Assembly (NCBI GenBank): GCA_029259935.1
Contig: JAJDEH010000379.1
Span: 1-56,270, forward strand
Direction: 5' to 3'
Length of the DNA: 56,270 nt
Source: Planctomycetota bacterium
Lineage (GTDB): Bacteria > Planctomycetota > Planctomycetia > Pirellulales > Pirellulaceae
Made by a program: the position numbers and the translations under genes. The notes beneath the pieces are model-generated. The model ran no database searches and had not been told where the DNA came from. It worked only from the letters and a program-made list of their open reading frames with translations. Shown one piece after another: positions 18,245 to 27,450 of this stretch; position 1 is the stretch's first letter; every line of letters starts with the position of its first letter.

Positions 18245-21200
18245 ATGCCAAGCTCCGATGGCAGTTCGAAGCAACCTGATTCTTCGTCGTCTGACGAACA
18301 TAAACAGCAAACCGAGATTACGCCGGCATCATCATTGGACGACCCACGCAGGGAGGGTGCGAGTGGTACCGACGTTTTAGACGGGCAAGACGGTCAGGAT
18401 GCGGATTTTCCGCCCGCGTCAACTACTGAACCCCAACCTGGTTCCAAGCTGGGCGATTACCTCGTTAAACGCCGCTTGGGCGAAGGCGGAATGGGCGTGG
18501 TCTACGAAGCCGAGCACGTTGCGATGCGACGCCGTGTGGCCTTGAAGGTTCTGGCCGTGAGAAGCACCAGCGGCGACGACTCGCACATACAGCGATTTCA
18601 TCTTGAGGCAAGGTCGGCGGGCCGGCTGCATCATACGAATATCGTCCCCGTATTCGAAGTCGGTATCGACAACGGCCTGCATTACTATGCCATGCAGTTC
18701 ATTGAGGGACAAAGTTTGGATCGGGTTCTGGAGCAAGTGCGCCGAATGCAGCCGGCGGCGCACACCACTCCGGAATTCAAATTGTCCGACACATCGCAGT
18801 CCGACATCGATCCAGACGAAGTGCATAATTCCGTAGGCTGGAAACTGTATCTCGGAAAGTATGACAAGTCGAAGTTGATCCAAGATACGCCGTCTGACGA
18901 CAGCAAAAAGAAGGTCACGGCGGAAGAAAAACCGTCGGCCACGGTCCCGCTTGAATCGGTACGTGGCAACTTGCCGGAAGAGGAAGTCGCTCCGAGATCG
19001 GATGATGGAAACCGCGAGTCAGTTCCCGGTTCGGCAAATTCCAGCTCCAGTTCGACAGGCTCGCGCGTACGCAACAATTACTACGCTCGCATTGCGCGCA
19101 TCGGGCGGCAAGTCGCTGAAGCCCTTTCCTATGCGCACGGCCACGGCATTCTGCATCGGGACATCAAGCCAGGCAACATTCTGCTTGACAGGGAAGGCAT
19201 CGCGTGGGTCACGGACTTCGGACTCGCGAAAAGCGAAGACACGGATCTGACCAAGCCGGGAGACGTCGTCGGAACTTTTCGCTATATGGCACCCGAGCAA
19301 TTTAACGGACAGGCTGACGCCCGCACGGATGTCTACGCGCTGGGATTGACGATGTATGAACTGTGCACGCTGCGCACGGCGCATCACGAGTCAGACCGCG
19401 GCCGTCTGATCAACGACATTTTCAATGAAGATCCGCCCGGGCTTCGAACGATCGACCGCCGCATCCCGCAGGACCTGGAGACGATTGTCTTGAAGGCGAT
19501 CGACAAGCAGCCTCGAAATCGATACCAATCGGCACGACAACTGGCCACGGACCTCCGGTTGTTTTTGGAAGATCGGCCGATTCGTGCTCGGCGAACGTCG
19601 CTGGCCGAACGTGTTTGGCGCTGGTGCCGTCGAAACCCACTGCAAGCAGGCCTTACTGGATGTGTGGCGATTCTTTTGTTCGCGCTGCTGGTCGGCAGCT
19701 TGATGCACTCTTGGCAAGTCAGTCATGACGCAAAGCTCCTTTCGATAGAGAACAAGCGGGCACTGGAGGCCGAAGCCGACGCCCGGTCCGCCGAGAAGCA
19801 AGCTCGAGAAAAGGAAATGCTGGCGACCAAGCGGCTGTATCAACGGATTCGCACTCAGCTTCAACTCGCCCCGACGACTCAACGGCCGGGCCAGCAATTT
19901 GACGCCATCGAGTCGCTGCGCCAGGCCGTGGATTTGCTGCCTAAATTAAATCTGACGGACATCGAAATGCGGCAACAAAAGTCAGCGCTCAGGAATGATG
20001 CCGTCACCGTATTGACTCGGTTCGACCTGCAAGAGAGCAAGCTCCGCGGGATTCAGCGGCCATGGACGGATTCCATTGCTTTCAACAACACCCACGAATT
20101 GTATGCGCAGAGCGATGGGAAGGGTAACATCTTGGTGCGCCGCTTCTCGGACGACGAACTACTCGCGCGGCTTCCCGGACCGGATATGCGTTGCTGGAAC
20201 ATGGAGTTTAGTTCCGACAACCGATTGCTCGCCGCCAAATATCGTTCTCCGCGCCCCCGACTCTTCATTGTTTGGGATATTGCCGAGCAGCGAAAACTAT
20301 TTGAAGTCGAAGAGGAGGTTTCCTTTTCGCGGACGCCCTTCATCGCCGGAGGCCGACGCATTGTGCTCGGCTTCATGAATGGCGATGTGCGAATCTACGA
20401 CTTGCCTGATGGACAGCTTCACAAGCAATTCCAAACCGTGGGCGAAGTCGGCCTTGTTTGCTTTTCACCGTCGACCGGCCAGTTGGCCATCCTGAATCGT
20501 GGGCCCGATGGACTGGATGACCAAGACCCCAAACCCGATCATCTGACGATCTTCCGTCTCTCGGATGGAACTTCAAAAGAGACGGCGGTCGATGTTGAAA
20601 TTCGCCAGTTGTCGTGGAGCACGGACGGTTTGCTGGCCGGTGCCTGTGAGGACGGAACCCTCATGATTTGGGATTCTGCCGAGGAACTGGCCGAGCCGAG
20701 AGTCATTCCCATGCACCGGCTGCCCGCTCGGCAGTTGAGCTTCCTGCCTGGAACGCATATTCTCGCCACCGGATCCACCGAGGGTGTCGTTCGAATTGCA
20801 AACATCGACAGCGGGCAAGAGTTGGTCCGGATTGAAGGGGCGACGCTGCTGCAAACCGGATTCACGCAACGAGGCGATAAGATCGGGTTCTTAACCGACA
20901 CCAATCGATTTGGATTCTGGCAATTGCCCGGGCAGTTGCCTTGGCAGGTATTCAGAAGCAATGGCCCGTTTCAGCCCCGGTGGGATTTACAATACTGGCC
21001 ACCGGATGAAAGCCTCATGGTCGCGGCCACGGAAACGGGCGTCGAGTTTTGGGACACCGCCGCCAAGCGACGGGTCACGCTTGCCGCAATCGGGGCGACC
21101 AATACCGTGAGATTTAACCACGATGGATCAAGGCTGATGACAAGCGGTAAGGAGGGTGTACGCTTGTGGCCGGTGCAGTTGATCGATGGCAATCCACGGA

Positions 21201-21877
21201 AGGTCGAACTGGGTACTCCCGTGATAATTACGCCGACCGAAGCACACAAGGCGGCGATGAACCCCGCGGGATCGCGAATTGCCGTCGTGCAAAATTTCGG
21301 AAACCTGAGAGTTTTTGACGTCGACCGGCCGGGGAAACCGCTATCCAGTTCTAGGCACGACAGCCTGCGACATGTTGCAATGAGTCCGGACGGAAATCTG
21401 GTCGCAACAGCAACCTGGCAAGGCACCGGCGTGCGAGTCTGGGACCCGACGAGCGGCGAACTGATTCGCGATCTCGATCCCGAATCGGGCAGCGCGGCGC
21501 TGGCCTTCAGCCGTGACGGGCGCTGGCTGGCCGTCAGCAATGGCCACGAAAACAGCTTGTGGGAAGTCGCGTCTTGGAAGCGCGTGAGCCGAATCGACAA
21601 GACGGTCGCCGACGGATTTGCGGAGCCCATTGCCTTTTCGGCGGACGGCCGCTTACTGGCGTTCCCTTTCTCACGGAGAATTGTCGAGATCGTGGATCCA
21701 AAGTCACTTCAGCCGATTGTACGGCTTCGTGCCCAAAGGTTGGGAAGCCTGAACCTGGCGTGCGGCTTCAGCCCAAGCGGACAGCATTTTTCCCACGGCA
21801 ACGACGATGGCATTCACACCTGGGACATGGAACTGTTGCGCGAGCGACTCAAGGAATTCGGATTGGATTGGGAATAA
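18245..21877 (+). CDS. Membrane Ser/Thr protein kinase with WD40-like repeat sensor half
   Basis: A 1210-residue protein. The kinase domain (about 70-445) is complete: glycine loop LGEGGMGVVYEAE, K101 in VALKVL, HRDIKPGN with D306, DFG at D324, and APEQF. A Ser/Thr-rich insert of about 110 residues (about 165-275) lies between the hinge and helix E. A membrane helix follows (about 471-491), then a Lys/Glu/Arg-rich coiled coil (about 500-530) and, from about 600 to the end, beta-propeller (WD40-like) repeats with motifs such as LMIWDSAEEL, VRVWDPTSGEL and LAFSRDGRWLAVS. It should phosphorylate cytoplasmic proteins on Ser/Thr; the propeller would be exported. It stands alone on its transcript. 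It is a possible active kinase for the nearby FHA-like and pseudokinase proteins, but this is untested. Confidence 0.93.
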   Translation: MPSSDGSSKQPDSSSSDEHKQQTEITPASSLDDPRREGASGTDVLDGQDGQDADFPPASTTEPQPGSKLGDYLVKRRLGEGGMGVVYEAEHVAMRRRVALKVLAVRSTSGDDSHIQRFHLEARSAGRLHHTNIVPVFEVGIDNGLHYYAMQFIEGQSLDRVLEQVRRMQPAAHTTPEFKLSDTSQSDIDPDEVHNSVGWKLYLGKYDKSKLIQDTPSDDSKKKVTAEEKPSATVPLESVRGNLPEEEVAPRSDDGNRESVPGSANSSSSSTGSRVRNNYYARIARIGRQVAEALSYAHGHGILHRDIKPGNILLDREGIAWVTDFGLAKSEDTDLTKPGDVVGTFRYMAPEQFNGQADARTDVYALGLTMYELCTLRTAHHESDRGRLINDIFNEDPPGLRTIDRRIPQDLETIVLKAIDKQPRNRYQSARQLATDLRLFLEDRPIRARRTSLAERVWRWCRRNPLQAGLTGCVAILLFALLVGSLMHSWQVSHDAKLLSIENKRALEAEADARSAEKQAREKEMLATKRLYQRIRTQLQLAPTTQRPGQQFDAIESLRQAVDLLPKLNLTDIEMRQQKSALRNDAVTVLTRFDLQESKLRGIQRPWTDSIAFNNTHELYAQSDGKGNILVRRFSDDELLARLPGPDMRCWNMEFSSDNRLLAAKYRSPRPRLFIVWDIAEQRKLFEVEEEVSFSRTPFIAGGRRIVLGFMNGDVRIYDLPDGQLHKQFQTVGEVGLVCFSPSTGQLAILNRGPDGLDDQDPKPDHLTIFRLSDGTSKETAVDVEIRQLSWSTDGLLAGACEDGTLMIWDSAEELAEPRVIPMHRLPARQLSFLPGTHILATGSTEGVVRIANIDSGQELVRIEGATLLQTGFTQRGDKIGFLTDTNRFGFWQLPGQLPWQVFRSNGPFQPRWDLQYWPPDESLMVAATETGVEFWDTAAKRRVTLAAIGATNTVRFNHDGSRLMTSGKEGVRLWPVQLIDGNPRKVELGTPVIITPTEAHKAAMNPAGSRIAVVQNFGNLRVFDVDRPGKPLSSSRHDSLRHVAMSPDGNLVATATWQGTGVRVWDPTSGELIRDLDPESGSAALAFSRDGRWLAVSNGHENSLWEVASWKRVSRIDKTVADGFAEPIAFSADGRLLAFPFSRRIVEIVDPKSLQPIVRLRAQRLGSLNLACGFSPSGQHFSHGNDDGIHTWDMELLRERLKEFGLDWE

Positions 21878-21956
21878 ACATGGCCACTAGCAACGCGAAA
21901 CGATGCTCGCTTACCACTGATTCCCCTGGCAACTTTTACTACGGGGAGTGCCCTGG

Positions 21957-23636
21957 CTAATCGTTGTTGTTCGTGCTGTCCGAGGAATTGTCGTTGCTCG
22001 AATTGTCGCTGGTTGTACCGGTGTCATTCGATGCGTCCTTATCCGCAGCCAGCTTTGCCTTTTCTTTCTCGAACCATTCATGTTCCGGTCGTTCCAGAAT
22101 CTGCTGGATCACTTCATGAACTTTGGCGGCTTGCTCGCTCTGGCCTTCCTTGTCCGCGTGTTCCGCGATTTCTCGAGCTTGAGGGATCAGCTCCTGATAA
22201 AACCGCTCAGCCACTTCGTACATGCCGTGCCAGTGGGCGTAGTCCGGTGCCATCATGGATGCCCCGTGCCGCGCCCGGCGACCCTCATGGTGCCAAAGGT
22301 AGAACCAGGTCCATTCGATCTCTTCATCAAATTGCGCGGCCGTAATTAGTTTTTGCTCTTTCAAGACCGCCATGATCTTTTGGCCCGGCTTGGCGAACTT
22401 TTCGTTGTAATTGACGACAAACTCGTCGTACTGTTGGTAGAAGCCGTTCACATAGTTGGTCGTGTGGCAATGCAAGCAGACATCTTTCATGCGCTGTCGC
22501 TTATCTTGCCAACTGTCGGCGACTAGTTCCTTGCGTTTTTCGGGATCGGTCTCTTTGATGACCTTGCCGTCCTTGTCCGTATCCATTACGAGGCTGACGG
22601 GTGGACGATTCGTCCATGAGATCCGCTCGCCCGGATCATGCGTGACCTTCTTACCGTTTCGCGTGTGCGCCGACATATGACAAGTGGCGCAAGTCGGCGC
22701 TTGAGTGTAATCCTCGCCTAAAACCCAACTGTGGGCATCGAGGTTCATGTGATTCTTGAGATCCCGAAAGGCCACGCCGTGCTTCGACTCTTCGAAAATT
22801 TCCTTTTGCGGATGATCCGGTCCTAGGTGGCATTTGCCGCAGTTTTCGGGCTGGCGAGCCCGACGCGGCGAAAAGTCGTGGCGTGAATGGCAGGCGGAAC
22901 AAGATCCGAGCGAACCATCAAGATTGATGCGGCCGATCCCCGTATTGGGCCAACTAGAGGGATGCATCATGGGTTGTCCTTTGTCGCTCCTTTTCACGCG
23001 CGCCAACACGTCTCGATTCGTCGGCTTTCCGTCGGGGCCTGGTTGCAAGTCGTCGACCGTGATCATGCTGCCGTCGGTCGCTTCCAGGGCAACTTTGCTG
23101 CCGTGGCATTGTTTGCAACCGACATTGACGCTGGCCATGCCGTTCACCTTATCGATGTCCATTCCCGGAGTGGGTGAGTGCGGATTGAACGGTTCGCGAG
23201 AACCTTCCACGGTTTCCGCCAGAAAGTTGTCCAGCGACGCCAGAATGTTTCCACCCTTGGCATGGTGGCTGCGTTCAAATTCTTCATATTCCTGTTTGTG
23301 ACAACGCGAACAATCCGCCGGCGTGACCACGGTGGCAATAGTCTGGCCATAGTGGCTGAACGCGTCGGCGTCGTCTTCGTCTGCCTGGTGGCATTCGACA
23401 CAGCCGACGCCCTTGACGGCATGCGTGCTGCCCTTCCAGTGATCGATAATGCCAGGCGATAACGGTTGATGACATTCGACGCAAGCCTTCGAACTAGCGG
23501 GAGCCGAAACGTTTCGCACGGACAATCCGGCTTCTTCCGCTTTGCGGGCGACTTCCATCCACTGCACGAAAATCAGGGAAATCAGAAAGACGGCACACAG
23601 AATAGCGATGATGATTTGCTTGGTTTTCAGGTCCAT
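21957..23636 (-). CDS. Octaheme c-type cytochrome, hydroxylamine oxidoreductase (HAO) family
   Basis: A 559-residue protein with an N-terminal membrane anchor (about 8-25) and eight CxxCH haem sites: CVECH (twice), CSRCH, CKQCH, CSACH, CGKCH, CATCH and CLHCH. The segments WVLGEDYTQAPTCATCHMSA and APDYAHWHGMYEVAERFY are typical of HAO-like octahaem proteins. The family includes hydroxylamine and hydrazine oxidisers and nitrite or hydroxylamine reductases; whether the Tyr of PDYAHWHG forms the P460 crosslink cannot be told here. The C-terminus is a low-complexity Ser/Asn/Asp tail. It is the third gene after Rieske and cytochrome b, 30 nt downstream of the latter, so it is probably the electron partner of that complex. 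Confidence 0.88.
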   Translation of the reverse strand: MDLKTKQIIIAILCAVFLISLIFVQWMEVARKAEEAGLSVRNVSAPASSKACVECHQPLSPGIIDHWKGSTHAVKGVGCVECHQADEDDADAFSHYGQTIATVVTPADCSRCHKQEYEEFERSHHAKGGNILASLDNFLAETVEGSREPFNPHSPTPGMDIDKVNGMASVNVGCKQCHGSKVALEATDGSMITVDDLQPGPDGKPTNRDVLARVKRSDKGQPMMHPSSWPNTGIGRINLDGSLGSCSACHSRHDFSPRRARQPENCGKCHLGPDHPQKEIFEESKHGVAFRDLKNHMNLDAHSWVLGEDYTQAPTCATCHMSAHTRNGKKVTHDPGERISWTNRPPVSLVMDTDKDGKVIKETDPEKRKELVADSWQDKRQRMKDVCLHCHTTNYVNGFYQQYDEFVVNYNEKFAKPGQKIMAVLKEQKLITAAQFDEEIEWTWFYLWHHEGRRARHGASMMAPDYAHWHGMYEVAERFYQELIPQAREIAEHADKEGQSEQAAKVHEVIQQILERPEHEWFEKEKAKLAADKDASNDTGTTSDNSSNDNSSDSTNNND

Positions 23637-23666
23637 TGTTTATCCTTGACGCGGTTAAGCGACTTG

Positions 23667-24722
23667 TTAGTGAGCGACAACCGCCTCCCAAACCGTCAGT
23701 CCAACTAGTAAAAATGTAGCCACAATTCCAATGTAGACACTGATGTCTTCGTTCTTCGTCAAACGCCGCAGCAACGAGTCGATCCAAGGCCACAAGAACA
23801 TCGCGGCAACAATAAAGCCGCTGCTGATGACCGCGGTCGTCAGGGAAAACAGCTTCAGCCAACGAAATGAAACGTAGAAAAACCATTCCGGTTTGATCAC
23901 TTCGGGTGTGGTGAGCGGATCGGCTTTGGGGCCGAGATCGGCGGGAAATAGAGTCGCCAGGGCGCTGAGCAAGATCATGAGCGCCAAGCCGATCGCGATT
24001 TCGGTCAGCATGTGATCAGGAAAGAAATTGAAATGTCGCGGCTGTCCTTCTTGGTGGCCGTCATTTTCGTCGCGCAGTTCAACTACGCCATGCAGCCGGA
24101 TGAACGCGATATGCACGATCACCAACAAAGTTATGGTGACGGGCAGAATCGCCGCGTGCAGGATATAGAAGCGGGACAGTGTTCTTTCACCGATGACATC
24201 GCCCCCCAGCAACATCTCTTTCATTGGACCACCGACGATGGGCACGGCACCGGTAATGTTTCCCGCCACCGTCAGGCCCCAATAGCTGGGTTGCTCGAAC
24301 ACCAAGGTATAGCCGGTGAACCCTGTTAACAGTGTGCACATCAGCAGCGCCATGCCGATCATCCAGTTGAATTCACGAGGACGCCGATACGCGGCCGTGA
24401 AATACACACGGATTTGGTGCAGAATCACCGCCGCGATCATCATCGTCGCGGCCCATCTATGGATGCTGCGAATGTACCAGCCGAGCGTTGCTTCCTCGGT
24501 AATGTAACGTACCGATTCGTAGGCGGATGGGATCGCAGCCTCGTAATAGAACGCCAGAAGGATGCCGGTGACAATTTGCACCACAAACAAATAAGCGGGC
24601 GTCCCTCCAAGGCAAAACCACCAGCGCTTAAGGTGGTTAGGCACAGGCTCGTTCGTCAGTTCGCGCAGTTGATCGCCGCTGACGGGGACTCGTTCCTGAA
24701 ACCATTGGCTGAAGCGACTCAC
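23667..24722 (-). CDS. Cytochrome b of a Rieske/cytochrome b complex (b6-type with fused subunit IV part)
   Basis: A 351-residue polytopic protein with about eight helices. Haem ligand pairs are H88-x13-H102 and H189-x14-H204; the 14-residue spacing in the second pair is that of cytochrome b6 rather than mitochondrial cytochrome b. The Qo motif PEWF and DPLTTPE of subunit IV follow, so b6 and subunit IV are one chain. C37 in WWFCLGG lines up with the b6 cysteine that binds the extra haem ci. It oxidises quinol (probably menaquinol) and passes electrons to the Rieske protein. Its start overlaps the Rieske stop by 4 nt (ATGA). Confidence 0.93.
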   Translation of the reverse strand: MSRFSQWFQERVPVSGDQLRELTNEPVPNHLKRWWFCLGGTPAYLFVVQIVTGILLAFYYEAAIPSAYESVRYITEEATLGWYIRSIHRWAATMMIAAVILHQIRVYFTAAYRRPREFNWMIGMALLMCTLLTGFTGYTLVFEQPSYWGLTVAGNITGAVPIVGGPMKEMLLGGDVIGERTLSRFYILHAAILPVTITLLVIVHIAFIRLHGVVELRDENDGHQEGQPRHFNFFPDHMLTEIAIGLALMILLSALATLFPADLGPKADPLTTPEVIKPEWFFYVSFRWLKLFSLTTAVISSGFIVAAMFLWPWIDSLLRRLTKNEDISVYIGIVATFLLVGLTVWEAVVAH

Positions 24723-25315
24723 GCCAATCCCCCTTCACGATCGGTGGACGGGCCGTCAACGCCATCGCTGTCCGACGCGGGTGAGTTTTTTGCCACGGTA
24801 TCCGGACCACTGACAATCGATTCGAGCGGAACCTGAATGAACAACAAGCCGTTTTCAACTTTTAGTGGATATCGTTTTAGGTCTTGGTTCGCTTGAGCAG
24901 GCGGTCCCAGAATTGCTTTGCCAACGGCATCGAATGCACCATTGTGACAGGGGCAAAAGAACCGCTCGTTAAGCACCTCCCAATGAACCTGGCAACCGAG
25001 GTGCGGGCAGACGCTCGATAAGGCGATAAAATCTTCGGCGGAATCACCTTCAGTTTGCCGAGCAACAACAATCTTTGCACCCGTGGGCGCGGTGTAGTCA
25101 ATTGCCTTGCCCAATTTCAGATCGCCGACCGCGCTTAGATACTGCCAGCCAACCGCCGCGCCTTCGGCCGGATAAAGGAACCTGCCTGCGTGTACCCCAA
25201 AAGTGCCATAGGCGGCCGCCAAGCCAACGGTCATCACTGCCGAAGACGAGACCATCACGAAACCACGCCGACTGGAATCCGAATCCCCGTCAGCCTCTTG
25301 CCTCTCGGTACTCAT
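24719..25315 (-). CDS. Rieske iron-sulfur protein of the cytochrome b complex
   Basis: A 198-residue protein, with an alternative start 2 codons upstream at 25321. The N-terminus holds a Tat-like SRRGFVMVSS motif and one membrane helix (about 20-40). The [2Fe-2S] ligands are in CPHLGCQVHW and CPCHNGAFD, including the two disulfide-forming cysteines of true bc-type Rieske proteins. It carries electrons from quinol to a c-type cytochrome, here probably the octahaem protein. First gene of the three-gene operon; no clear Shine-Dalgarno site was seen. Confidence 0.92.
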   Translation of the reverse strand: MSTERQEADGDSDSSRRGFVMVSSSAVMTVGLAAAYGTFGVHAGRFLYPAEGAAVGWQYLSAVGDLKLGKAIDYTAPTGAKIVVARQTEGDSAEDFIALSSVCPHLGCQVHWEVLNERFFCPCHNGAFDAVGKAILGPPAQANQDLKRYPLKVENGLLFIQVPLESIVSGPDTVAKNSPASDSDGVDGPSTDREGGLA

Positions 25316-25585
25316 GGACATGCCGAAATTTGATGGAGGGTTGATTCAGAAATCGTTTTCGCACCTGCCGGCGTCGCCCAAGGTTTAGTGCAAGAATTGC
25401 TGTCTGATTGTGAAGAGAAGGGCACCTGTACCGAGCCGGGATAAGGCACTTGGGATTATCGATGACGGATGTTGGGTGTCAAGGCCCAAGAGAACAGGGA
25501 AGACCGCCACGATCTGGCCGGACTTTTCGCTTCCCGACTCGGGCCAATTTCCTCTTCCCTTCGTCGATTGCGAAAAGCAATTTGA

Positions 25586-26116
25586 TCGCCATACTTATTA
25601 AAAAAACGACCGCAACCAACCAGCCAACTCCCATGGGGAAACTCTGTCGCGGTCGAGCATAAGACCGACGACATCGTCAAAGCGGGCCAACCGATTGGCA
25701 CGATTGGTCGGCAGCACCCGCGGATCAACGGCGGTTACAAACCGCATTTGCATTTCGGAGTTCGCGACGGGCGCATTGCGGAAGAAGGAGCGACCCTCTT
25801 TCGTCTGATGTCCAATCGTGAGCAGGTCAGCGCGACGCTTACAGCGATCTCCGAGGATTGGGCCGAGCTAGACCTGCCGGCCCACGTTCCCGAGGGCCTT
25901 GCCGTCCGCATCGGTCCCCACAAAGTCACCCTCACCAAACATGAAGGCAAGCACCGCGTTCCGGCCCGCGTCCTGTGGACACTTCAGCGCCCTGATTTCC
26001 CTCTTGTTGGATATTCGCTATCCACCGAAGGTTGGAAAGACCCGGTTGCCTTTTTGAAAGAACATCGGGCTCACAGCCTGCCGGCCCCTTTTCTGCCAAT
26101 CAAGAAGCGACGTTAG
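25586..26116 (+). pseudogene. Relic of an M23-family (LytM-like) metallopeptidase
   Basis: A frame open from 25586 encodes WGNSVAVEHKTDDIVKAGQP, then IGTIG and NGGYKPHLHFGVRDGR, the C-terminal half of an M23 zinc peptidase (HxH of PHLHFG included), followed by about 110 residues of unknown tail. No usable ATG or GTG precedes it in frame, and the first metal site (HxxxD region) and the SLYAHL part are missing. In another frame at about 25490-25601, WPDFSLPDSGQFPLPFVDCE looks like a preceding piece, so a frameshift and deletion are likely. The gap 25316-25489 shows no gene. Confidence 0.55.
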
Positions 26117-26373
26117 ATGGCGATCGATGGCACCAGGCTTTTCGGTTGCATCATGATTGTGCGGACGGCCAGCCGTGCCATCTGGAGAAGAGAATTCTCA
26201 AGAGTTGGATGCGGCGAGTGGCTGCGGCCTATTTGGAACAGGGCAAGTGCCGTGTTGATCAGCATTACCCCCCAGCCGGCGCTGAGGGCTAGCCGGGATT
26301 TCTTTTCTTCCTTCAACGTTCGACATTCCGTGTTCGATATTCGATATTCCGGCGCGATTTCGACCCCCTCTAA

Positions 26374-26395
26374 CTCCCCCTTAAAAAAGGGGGAG
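26374..26395. repeat. CTCCCCCTT/AAGGGGGAG hairpin
   Basis: A perfect 9-bp stem with an AAAA loop within TAACTCCCCCTTAAAAAAGG. Such short hairpins recur in intergenic DNA of many bacteria. It lies in the 334-bp gap (26117-26450) between the M23 relic and the 3' end of the EIIA gene, where no gene is seen. The gap also holds GATGGCAC/GTGCCATC inverted ends at 26126 and 26182 and a TTCGATATTCGATATTCC stretch. Confidence 0.5.
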
Positions 26396-26450
26396 AACTG
26401 GATTCCCTTCTAAAAACCGGCCAGCCCTTGACGTTAGTCGAGGGGTAACG

Positions 26451-27158
26451 CTAGTTGAGATTCCGTTCCGCCTCGGTGATCAACTCGTGAATCCGTTGTG
26501 CGTTGTCGGCGTCGCGGAATGCGTCTATCAGGGCCGCGTCGCTGATTAGTCGGCTGAGGCGGGTGAGCGTACGCAGGTGGCCTCGGTCGTCGGTTGAGCA
26601 GATGAGGAAGAACACGTCGGTCAACATCCCGCGCGCGCCTCCGAACGGAATCCCGCCCGACGTGAGTCCCAAGGCGATTAACGGTTCGGCCAATATTCCG
26701 GCCATCGGACGTCGAGGGTGCAGCAACGCCACGCCGTTTTCCAACGCCGTCGGATGCAGTTGCTCGCGAGCGCGAACGGCTTCCGCCATTTGCTGCTCGT
26801 CCCACAGCAGACCCGTGCTCACGGCCAATTCGGCCATCGATGTAATGACCGAATTGCGGGTCCGCGCCGCCAGCGGAATCGCGATTGCTTCCACCGGCAT
26901 CAGGTCGCCAATGGCCACCGATTCTTCATCTTGCACCGATGACCGGTCCAAGACGGTTTCCACTTCGACAAGCTCTTCTTCGTCCGATACGCCGATCCGC
27001 TCTTCGAACCAATGGTGGATCTCGGCCTGAGAAAACCGCCAGCTTCCACCTACTTTTCGCCCGGGCAGCTTGTCGCGATCGGCCAGGCGCGAGACTTGCG
27101 CGGGAGTCAGGTGCAGGTAAGCAGCAAGTGCATCAACATCAAAATCTTCGTAAGACAT
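26451..27158 (-). CDS. Excisionase-type HTH fused to an EIIA-Ntr (PtsN-like) domain
   Basis: A 235-residue protein. Residues 6-52 are a MerR/excisionase-like helix-turn-helix (VDALAAYLHLTPAQVSRLAD, then KVGGSWRFSQAEIHHWF). After an acidic linker, residues about 85-232 are a PTS EIIA domain of the nitrogen/fructose type, with the phospho-accepting His in ENGVALLHPRRP and the FFLICSTDDRGHLRTLTRLS segment. In the nitrogen PTS, PtsN is phosphorylated by NPr and regulates other proteins; here it would act directly on DNA. No EI, HPr or EIIBC gene is near. The 292-bp region up to 27450 is the shared divergent upstream region with the acyltransferase gene. Confidence 0.85.
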   Translation of the reverse strand: MSYEDFDVDALAAYLHLTPAQVSRLADRDKLPGRKVGGSWRFSQAEIHHWFEERIGVSDEEELVEVETVLDRSSVQDEESVAIGDLMPVEAIAIPLAARTRNSVITSMAELAVSTGLLWDEQQMAEAVRAREQLHPTALENGVALLHPRRPMAGILAEPLIALGLTSGGIPFGGARGMLTDVFFLICSTDDRGHLRTLTRLSRLISDAALIDAFRDADNAQRIHELITEAERNLN

Positions 27159-27450
27159 ACGGACCGTTCACATTAGCTTAACCAGGGTGCCCAGTCTTTC
27201 CATTCTCGCTCAAAGTATCCGCCGGTGTCTACCTGGTGCTGAGGGAACGCTCAGTCACCTGTTGGCACTGCGGAGCAAGCCAGGCACGCCAACCGTGACG
27301 CGGATCGCCGAAGAGAACGCTTATCCGGCGAGCTTTCGCTATTTTCAGGGCGATGGGTTCTTGGAACAATGGCGATCCCACCATCATGGATGCCCGCGGA
27401 CCTGGTGGGTCCATCATGAAAATTCGCCCGACACGGAACAAGGAGGGAAA

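Noticed and set aside
26117..26413. A 98-codon frame after the M23 relic
   Set aside because: It reads through the CCCCCTT hairpin and near-repeat AT-rich DNA; no domain.
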